From contig JAQCKL010000357.1 in the NCBI GenBank assembly GCA_027592485.1, forward strand, positions 1 through 5,258: DNA of 5,258 nt, written 5' to 3'. Below, piece by piece: positions 1-5,258 of this stretch. The notes under the pieces were generated by a model, which was not told the DNA's origin, made no database searches, and worked only from the letters and a program-made list of their open reading frames with translations. Positions within the stretch are counted from its first letter, which is position 1. Each line of letters starts with the position of its first letter. The DNA comes from Cyanobacteriota bacterium (GTDB lineage: Bacteria; Cyanobacteriota; Cyanobacteriia; Phormidesmidales; Phormidesmidaceae). Both the position numbers and the translations under genes were made by a program.

Positions 1-3000
1 TCCTCTGGATGCAAGCCCCGTTGCCAATCCCCATAGACTCCGCCAAAGTCTTCTGGGGCTTGGCCATACAGGGCATACATGCAATCGTCCCAAATCAGGC
101 GATCCGTAAGCACATCCCACTCCCAAACGCCGATCTGGGCGGAGTCGGTCGCCAGGGTGAGCCGTTGGGTCATTTCTTGGAGTTGGGTTTCGGCTTGTTT
201 GAGATCGCTAACATCGGTATGGGTGCCAATCATGCGCAAGGGCTGACCCTGATCGCCCCACTCAATCACCTTGCCCCGAGTCAGAATCCACTTATAGCTA
301 CCGTCTCGGCAACGCAACCGATGTTCCCTCTGGTATATCGGGGCCTCTCCCCGAAAGTGCCGTTGCAGGGCGTCATGACAGGACTCCAGATCATCGGGGT
401 GGACACGACTTTCCCACTCCTGCCGGGAATCCCCAATTTCTTCATCACTGAAGCCCAGCATGGCTTTCCATGGGTGAGAGAAGAACACCTGATTGGTTTG
501 GAGGTTCCAATCCCAAACCCCATCCCCAGCCCCTTCTAGGGCAAATTGCCAGCGGGCTTCGCTCTCCTTTAAAGCGGCTTCGGCCTGCTTGCGATCAGTA
601 ATCTCCTTGGCGATCGCCCAAAAGCTCATGGTCCGACCCTGGTACAGATCTTTGACCGCAAATAGAGTGGTCTGAAAGGTTTTCATTTCACCGTTGATAC
701 AGACTTCGTCCTCTACCTCCAACGGCTGCTGCGTCTCGACCACCCGTTGCACCCGCTCCTGAAACATCGCCACCGTTGACGCCGGGAAAAGGTCAGCAAA
801 GGAGCGTCCGACAATCTCGTTGATCGGCCTGCCCACTTGCTCGGCAAAGGTCTGGTTGACCTGAAAATAACGGCCCTCGTCGTCAAAGTGGCTGATCATG
901 ACCGGGGCATTGACCAAGAACGCCTGTAACTGCTGGGTCGCCAATCCCAGCGTGTACTGCATCTGCTTAAGATTGGTAATGTCTCGGGTGTTGGTCACGA
1001 TACCGGCAATGGTGCCATCCAGCTTGCGATAGGGCACATAGTTGACGCTCATAAACCGGGGACCGGTGGCGGCAAAATCAAACCAGGCTTCGTATTGAAT
1101 GCACTCTCCCGCCAAACATCGCGCTAGGTTGGGCTGAATTTGTAAGCGGAAGAAGGGTTCTCCCAACACTTCCCCCAGGACCGCCTCGACAGACTGACCC
1201 ACAACTTGATCCTGGGTTTTGCCGGTGAGATGGAGATAGGTCGGATTGGCTAACTGATAGATGTAGTTGCAATCAACGAGGGCGATGCCATCAATGGTGG
1301 CAGAGACAACCCGCTCATAGCGGCGCAGTTGGGCTGCAGCGTGTTTGCGTTCGGCTTCGAGCCGCGCTCTTTCGCTAATATCGCGAATCATAAACAAGGC
1401 TTCGTCTGGGCCACTCTGGATGACTCGGACTTCTTCATCCCGAATACCGTCCTCTAACGGCACCTGCTGCTCATAGGTCTGTAGGGTCCCAGTAGCCAGG
1501 GCTTCTTCTAAATAACGCAGTTGCAGAGTCGCAATGTCTGGGGGCAATACATCCGACATCGCTAAACCCACCGGGTTGAAATCTGCCGGAAACAAGGCAA
1601 TTTCCGGTTGGTACGTCACCAAATCTCGGTAGACGCCATCGGTACCCAGACAAAATAAGTAATCCGGCAGGGTCGCTAAGATGGCTCGCTGTCTGGCTTC
1701 GCTTTGAATTAACGCGGCCTCAGCTTGGTGGCGATCGGTAATGTCTTGATAGGTCCCGAGGACACCGATCACGTCACCGGCCAAATTACGCAGCGGCAGC
1801 TTATTGGTCTCGATCCAAACCTGATGGCCATCAGCCTGCATTTGGGTTTCGACAATCCCCATCAGGGGGGTACCCGAAGCCATGATTTGGCGATCTTGCT
1901 GTCGATAAGCCTCAGCTTCGGCCTCGCTCCAGGGCAGCTGATCGTCTCTCTTGCCGATAATCTCGGTAATCGACCCCAGCCCCGCATGGCGCAAAAAGTT
2001 GCGATTGCCACCCTGGTAGAGGGAGTCTTGATCCTTCCAAAACACCGCCAGTGGGAAGGTATCCAGCACCGTTTGCAAGAACTGTTCCCGTTCCTGCAAA
2101 TCGGCGGTGCGGGCTGCAACCGTGGCTTCGAGGGATTGATTGAGGGCTTGCAGTTGGTGCTCCGCCTGCTTCAGCGGCCCTAGGTCAATATCCACACAAT
2201 AAAATTCGAGTTCACCAGCCCGATTGGTCAAGGTGATGTGATTCGAAAAAACCGTTAGCTTTGTTCCATCTTTGGCGACCAGATCGATTTCACCCGCTGG
2301 GATGGCCTTCTCTCTTGCCCAATTCTCAAGTCTCCCAACCACCTGGGGCCGAGCTTCGGGCGGAACGATCAAGGTTTCGATGGGTTGCCCGATCGCCTCA
2401 GCAGCGCTGTAGCCATAGAGGGTCTCACTGGCTGAATTCCAGTAAATGACGCGGCGATCGCGGTCGTAGCCCTGCACCGCCAACTTTGGAGTGTTCTCAA
2501 AGAGGGTGCGAAACCGGCGCTCACTCTCGACCAGGGCCGCTGTAGCCCGTGCCCGCTCTGTTGCGAGTTGCGTCTGCTCAGAGATATCCCGCACCACGAT
2601 CAGGACATCTTGATCATTTAAGGGCGCAATGCGGACTTCCTCGTAGTGGTGTTGCCCCTCAAATTCAAAATCATGCTCAAAGGTCTGGAGCTGGCCAGTC
2701 TCTAAGGCTTGGTGAGCATAATCAAGCTGCTGCTTTGCTAACCCTGGGGGCAGCACCCCATAAACCGTTGCCACCTTCTCTTTCGATAAGCTACGGATTC
2801 GGAAGGCGTCCCCGCCGACCCGGCGCTTATAGTTGCCCTGCCGATCCATATGAATGATCAGATCAGGCTGGGTTTCGATCAGGGTGCGGTGTAGTTGCTC
2901 ACTTTGACGGAGCGTTACTTCGGTTTGTTTTTGTGCGGTGATGTCGCGAACAATAAACAGCACTTCATCCTCGCCGCAGGGGATGACCCGCACTTCTTCA

Positions 3001-3749
3001 TACTGGAGGTCATTCTCCCCTGGAGAGGCTCCGCCAATGGCCACTGGGATTTGCTGTTCGTAGAGTTGCAGTTCGCCAGTTTCTAGGGCTTGGCGCAGGT
3101 AGTGGCTATGCTGCTCCGCCACCGCTGGGGGCAAGACTTCCCCCAGGGATTGTCCAATCCGATCGAGGGAGGGAGGCACCACATCAAAGCTGCGACCTTG
3201 GGTCACCAAGCCGCGATAGCAACCATCAGCCCCCACCCGAAACATCAAGTCCGGGATGGCCTCGACAACGGCCTTGTAATGCGCCCCTTGCGCCCTGCAA
3301 CGGGCTTCGTCCTCAGATTGGGCCGCGATCATGGCCCGCTGCAACCCCGTATCCGTGAGTAAGCCGGTCAAGCGATCGCCCGCATCCACCAGCGGCAAGT
3401 GACGAATACCGTGCTGCTGAAACAGGGCCAGCACGGCGGCGCTATCCAGGGTGCCATCGACCCAGCTGGATTCCCGCAGGGTGACCACCGGTTGGGTCAT
3501 CACCGCCCCCAGGGTTTGCGCCTGCAGGGGGCATTCCTGGCTGACCAACCGCACCACATCCCGCTCGGTCAGCAGACCCACCACCCGCTCCGATTCCACC
3601 ACCACCACACAGTCCGAGCAGCCCCCAGCCCCCTGACTCATCTGGGTAGCCGCAACCATCACCGTTGTCTCGGGCGTTGCCACCAGGGGGGAACGGGCGA
3701 TCGCCGATTGTAGAGCGACAGCGGTCAGCGCCTTGGCAGACGAAGGCAT
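1..3749 (-). CDS. CBS-pair multi-PAS sensory protein, N-terminal 1249 residues (C-terminus beyond window)
   Basis: This is a probable cytoplasmic signal-transduction protein. The frame is open from an ATG at 3747-3749 to the window edge. An in-frame stop at 3765-3767, with no start codon between, fixes the 5' end, although no clear Shine-Dalgarno precedes it. Two CBS domains (residues about 10-75 and 80-140) are followed by PAS domains at about 157-273, 285-392, 410-530, 554-673, 685-793, 812-927, 938-1053, 1063-1183 and 1192 onward (cut). Most PAS domains end in the typical 'RDIT/S' or 'EITDRKQAE' S-box motif leading into a helical linker. Domains 8 and 9 are of PAS_3 type (VWDW and VHPDD in domain 8, VWEW and GLHPE in domain 9). 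No transmembrane segment, signal peptide or LOV-type NCRFLQ cysteine motif is seen. Known relatives end in histidine kinase or GGDEF/EAL modules, but the output here is not visible. CBS pairs often bind adenine nucleotides. The ligands of these PAS domains are unknown. Confidence 0.93.
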   Translation of the reverse strand, partial: MPSSAKALTAVALQSAIARSPLVATPETTVMVAATQMSQGAGGCSDCVVVVESERVVGLLTERDVVRLVSQECPLQAQTLGAVMTQPVVTLRESSWVDGTLDSAAVLALFQQHGIRHLPLVDAGDRLTGLLTDTGLQRAMIAAQSEDEARCRAQGAHYKAVVEAIPDLMFRVGADGCYRGLVTQGRSFDVVPPSLDRIGQSLGEVLPPAVAEQHSHYLRQALETGELQLYEQQIPVAIGGASPGENDLQYEEVRVIPCGEDEVLFIVRDITAQKQTEVTLRQSEQLHRTLIETQPDLIIHMDRQGNYKRRVGGDAFRIRSLSKEKVATVYGVLPPGLAKQQLDYAHQALETGQLQTFEHDFEFEGQHHYEEVRIAPLNDQDVLIVVRDISEQTQLATERARATAALVESERRFRTLFENTPKLAVQGYDRDRRVIYWNSASETLYGYSAAEAIGQPIETLIVPPEARPQVVGRLENWAREKAIPAGEIDLVAKDGTKLTVFSNHITLTNRAGELEFYCVDIDLGPLKQAEHQLQALNQSLEATVAARTADLQEREQFLQTVLDTFPLAVFWKDQDSLYQGGNRNFLRHAGLGSITEIIGKRDDQLPWSEAEAEAYRQQDRQIMASGTPLMGIVETQMQADGHQVWIETNKLPLRNLAGDVIGVLGTYQDITDRHQAEAALIQSEARQRAILATLPDYLFCLGTDGVYRDLVTYQPEIALFPADFNPVGLAMSDVLPPDIATLQLRYLEEALATGTLQTYEQQVPLEDGIRDEEVRVIQSGPDEALFMIRDISERARLEAERKHAAAQLRRYERVVSATIDGIALVDCNYIYQLANPTYLHLTGKTQDQVVGQSVEAVLGEVLGEPFFRLQIQPNLARCLAGECIQYEAWFDFAATGPRFMSVNYVPYRKLDGTIAGIVTNTRDITNLKQMQYTLGLATQQLQAFLVNAPVMISHFDDEGRYFQVNQTFAEQVGRPINEIVGRSFADLFPASTVAMFQERVQRVVETQQPLEVEDEVCINGEMKTFQTTLFAVKDLYQGRTMSFWAIAKEITDRKQAEAALKESEARWQFALEGAGDGVWDWNLQTNQVFFSHPWKAMLGFSDEEIGDSRQEWESRVHPDDLESCHDALQRHFRGEAPIYQREHRLRCRDGSYKWILTRGKVIEWGDQGQPLRMIGTHTDVSDLKQAETQLQEMTQRLTLATDSAQIGVWEWDVLTDRLIWDDCMYALYGQAPEDFGGVYGDWQRGLHPE
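1371..1697 (-). repeat. PAS domain 5 (copy 3 of the intragenic PAS subtype)
   Basis: Residues about 685-793 repeat the PAS 1/2 layout: 'LPDYLFCLGTDGVYRD', LPP at 735-737, 'ALATGTLQTYEQQVPL', 'DEEVRVIQSGPDEALFMIRDI'. Over the 31 residues starting at LPP, I count 17 identities with PAS 1. Two unrelated PAS domains (3 and 4) and a coiled-coil stretch at about 530-556 separate it from copies 1 and 2, so it was either moved or the other domains were inserted between. Confidence 0.8.
2574..2897 (-). repeat. PAS domain 2 (copy 2 of the intragenic PAS subtype)
   Basis: Residues about 285-392 carry the same layout as PAS 1 and PAS 5: 'QPDLIIHMDRQGNYKR', LPP at 333-335, 'ALETGQLQTFE', 'YEEVRIAP', then 'VLIVVRDI' ending at 389. 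The LPP-to-RDI distance is 54 residues, equal to PAS 5. It sits directly after PAS 1 with only a short helical linker, consistent with tandem duplication. Confidence 0.8.
2931..3281 (-). repeat. PAS domain 1 (copy 1 of an intragenic PAS subtype)
   Basis: Residues about 157-273 share a distinctive layout with PAS domains 2 and 5. They begin with 'IPDLMFRVGADGCYR', then LPP at 206-208, a Y..QALETG.LQ.YE block, and 'YEEVRVIP.GEDEVLFIVRDI'. The distance from the LPP leucine to the arginine of the RDI motif is 62 residues here, against 54 in the other two copies. The 8 extra residues are a Gly/Ala/Ser-rich insertion near 234-245 (IGGASPGEN), probably a longer loop between beta strands. The ligand is unknown. 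Confidence 0.8.
3330..3722 (-). other. Tandem CBS domain pair (Bateman module) at the N-terminus of the sensor
   Basis: Residues about 10-140 contain two CBS motifs. The first has the pattern 'VVVVESERVVGLLTERDVVR' (about 48-67). The second has 'GIRHLPLVDAGDRLTGLLTD' (about 114-133), preceded by 'VMTQPVVTL'. The alternation of a hydrophobic strand, a G-(L/I)-(L/V)-T turn and a D/E-containing helix is typical of the family. Such pairs bind AMP, ATP, S-adenosylmethionine or similar ligands in other proteins. Which ligand applies here cannot be read from the sequence. The placement before the first PAS domain suggests that an energy or metabolite signal is integrated with the PAS inputs; that is inference. 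Confidence 0.88.
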
Positions 3750-3800
3750 AGGGTTGATGCAATTTCAGCTAGATACATTTACCTATCATCTATTGTTCCC

Positions 3801-3813
3801 CATGGGCCCCATG
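3801..3813. promoter_or_regulatory. 13-bp palindrome, possible operator
   Basis: CATGGG and CCCATG are perfect 6-bp inverted arms around a single central C. The site is about 50 bp upstream of the sensor start and about 150 bp upstream of the ilvC start. Its form and location suit a dimeric regulator, but it matches no operator I know, and a short GC-rich palindrome may arise by chance. Confidence 0.25.
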
Positions 3814-3895
3814 AACTCTGGTCACAGCTGAAGGCTTAATGATTAGTCATATCAAAAGGGCTCACCTTCGAGGCAAAAGTCACCCCGCCTTAGTT

Positions 3896-3904
3896 TGATA
3901 GAAT
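3896..3904 (+). promoter_or_regulatory. Candidate extended -10 promoter element for ilvC
   Basis: TG-A-TAGAAT fits the extended -10 pattern (TGn followed by a TATAAT-like hexamer with one mismatch). No good -35 hexamer is found at 16-18 bp upstream, which is usual for extended -10 promoters. Transcription would start near 3911, giving an ilvC leader of about 50 bases that contains the ribosome binding site. Confidence 0.4.
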
Positions 3905-3945
3905 GAAGAGCTTGTGACGCCGCAAACCACCCCTGCCACTCAACC

Positions 3946-3953
3946 AGAAGGAG
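3946..3953 (+). promoter_or_regulatory. Ribosome binding site that fixes the ilvC start
   Basis: AGAAGGAG is a strong Shine-Dalgarno sequence with 8 bases between it and the ATG at 3962. It decides for this ATG over the in-frame GTG at 3914, which has no such sequence before it and would add 16 residues unlike the family's N-terminus. Confidence 0.85.
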
Positions 3954-3961
3954 AATTTTCA

Positions 3962-4957
<996 letters not shown>

Positions 4958-4988
4958 GCCACAATCTGGCCTATGTCCTCAATGTCGG

Positions 4989-5013
4989 GGGTGCAGCCGC
5001 TCGCGGTTCACCC
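4989..5013 (+). terminator. GC-rich stem-loop after ilvC, possible terminator
   Basis: The arms GGGTG (4989-4993) and CACCC (5009-5013) flank an inner stem AGCCGC/GCGGTT (4995-5000 and 5003-5008, with one G-T pair) with a bulged C at 4994. The structure begins 31 bases after the ilvC stop, where a terminator would be expected. The following bases are TCACCC rather than a T-run, so it is not a textbook intrinsic terminator. It may instead be an mRNA 3'-end stabilising hairpin. Confidence 0.35.
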
Positions 5014-5084
5014 TCACCCAGCGGGAGCTGCTGCTCATACACAGCTCTGTTCTTAGCAAACTGGGTTAATCCCCCGCTGTCGCC

Positions 5085-5104
5085 GCCCCCTTATCAAAGG
5101 GGGC
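5085..5104. repeat. Perfect hairpin, first C-run/G-run palindrome
   Basis: GCCCCCTT (5085-5092) pairs perfectly with AAGGGGGC (5097-5104) around a 4-base ATCA loop. It could act as a transcription barrier for ilvC read-through, but no T-run follows in the plus direction. Confidence 0.6.
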
Positions 5105-5128
5105 TAGCCCAAATTCTGGCTAAGACTG

Positions 5129-5147
5129 CCCCCCTTGATAAGGGGGG
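5129..5147. repeat. Perfect hairpin, second C-run/G-run palindrome
   Basis: CCCCCCTT (5129-5136) pairs perfectly with AAGGGGGG (5140-5147) around a 3-base GAT loop. Compared with the first hairpin, the loop sequence is inverted, so the two copies lie in opposite orientation within the 121-bp element. Confidence 0.6.
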
Positions 5148-5161
5148 TTGGTCAGAGCTGT

Positions 5162-5258
5162 TTCATGTTTGCCGGAAAATATGCTGGCAGGGATGGGTGC
5201 CAGGTTAAGCACAGCGTTCATTGGTCAAGAGGGTTGGCGAGGATCCCCAAATAGGGTC
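5162..5258. other. Unassigned right edge
   Basis: No gene, RNA or clear promoter is recognised here. A 6-bp stem CTGGCA/TGCCAG (5184-5189 and 5198-5203) with an 8-base loop is present. Short open tails exist on the minus strand, for example one reading PYLGILANPLDQ and ending at 5218-5220. They could be the end of a convergent gene lying to the right, but 12 codons are too few to decide. Confidence 0.3.

Larger units (their letters stand above)
3750..3961. other. Divergent intergenic region between the sensor gene and ilvC
   Basis: These 212 bases separate the two divergently transcribed start codons and must hold both promoters. On the ilvC side there is an extended -10 candidate and a strong ribosome binding site. 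On the sensor side I see no convincing -35/-10 pair and no Shine-Dalgarno; the stretch just before the ATG is AT-rich. A 13-bp odd palindrome lies near the middle. No RNA gene or riboswitch is recognisable. Confidence 0.7.
5041..5161. repeat. 121-bp non-coding element with terminal inverted repeats and nested hairpins
   Basis: ACAGCTCTG at 5041-5049 is repeated inverted and without mismatch as CAGAGCTGT at 5153-5161. Inside are two C-run/G-run hairpins (5085-5104 and 5129-5147) and a small TAGCC/GGCTA pair (5105-5109 and 5118-5122). The two hairpin sequences are near reverse complements of each other, so the whole element can also fold as one long imperfect hairpin. It has no coding potential. 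It resembles the short palindromic repeats scattered between genes in many cyanobacteria, or a MITE. No clear target-site duplication is seen at its edges (CATAC on the left, TTCAT on the right). Confidence 0.55.

Noticed and set aside
9..539. Plus-strand open frame of 176 codons opposite the PAS gene
   Set aside because: It is antisense to well-conserved PAS 8/9 sequence, has no recognisable domain, and several similar plus-strand frames along 1-3713 (for example 1725-2183 and 3399-3713) are explained the same way.
3442..3762. Minus-strand frame starting at 3762, in another phase over the CBS region
   Set aside because: It is Gly-rich low-complexity sequence without family resemblance, while the overlapping frame from 3749 encodes clear CBS domains.
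3769..3782. NtcA-like site CTA-N8-TAC upstream of the sensor gene
   Set aside because: One half-site deviates from GTA-N8-TAC, and it lies only about 20-30 bases from the start codon with no suitable -10 downstream, so it is probably chance.
3903..3917. Four-codon frame ATG AAG AGC TTG TGA in the ilvC leader as a leader peptide
   Set aside because: It has no branched-chain codon run, no ribosome binding site, and overlaps the predicted promoter.
3914..3961. GTG at 3914 as the ilvC start
   Set aside because: It would add 16 residues (MTPQTTPATQPEGEFS) outside the family's N-terminus, and it lacks a ribosome binding site. The Shine-Dalgarno at 3946-3953 serves the ATG at 3962.
5041..5161. CRISPR repeat or tRNA-like structure in the hairpin element
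   Set aside because: There are only two inverted, not directly repeated, copies with no regular spacers, and no cloverleaf or anticodon arm can be drawn.
5205..5258. C-terminus of a minus-strand gene entering from the right
   Set aside because: All three minus frames reach a stop within 10-18 codons of the edge and none shows a recognisable family ending, so no gene is called.

Overview
The window looks like chromosomal DNA from a cyanobacterium. Three things support this: five copies of the palindrome GCGATCGC (HIP1, a hallmark of many cyanobacterial genomes) in about 5.3 kb, a class I ketol-acid reductoisomerase of cyanobacterial type, and a very large CBS/multi-PAS signalling protein of a kind common in filamentous cyanobacteria. 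The genus cannot be fixed from this sequence.

Layout: two genes diverge from a 212-bp intergenic region. Leftwards, from an ATG at 3749 to the window edge, runs one uninterrupted minus-strand reading frame of at least 1249 codons. I read it codon by codon and found no stop or frameshift. It encodes an N-terminal pair of CBS domains, eight complete PAS domains and the beginning of a ninth. Its output domain lies beyond base 1, so whether it is a histidine kinase, a cyclic-di-GMP enzyme or something else cannot be told. Rightwards, ilvC (3962-4957) encodes ketol-acid reductoisomerase, the second common step of valine, leucine and isoleucine synthesis. It is preceded by a good Shine-Dalgarno sequence and a candidate extended -10 promoter.

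After ilvC there are about 300 bases without a convincing gene. They hold a GC-rich stem-loop shortly after the stop codon. Further on is a 121-bp element bounded by a perfect 9-bp inverted repeat and containing two C-run/G-run hairpins that are also near-complements of each other. This is probably a dispersed non-coding repeat (MITE-like or palindromic element).

The two genes have no evident functional link; one is sensory and one is housekeeping metabolism. The points most worth a second look are the architecture of the giant sensor, its three copies of one PAS subtype, and the nested inverted-repeat element. I see no CRISPR array, tRNA, rRNA, transposase or clear new system.
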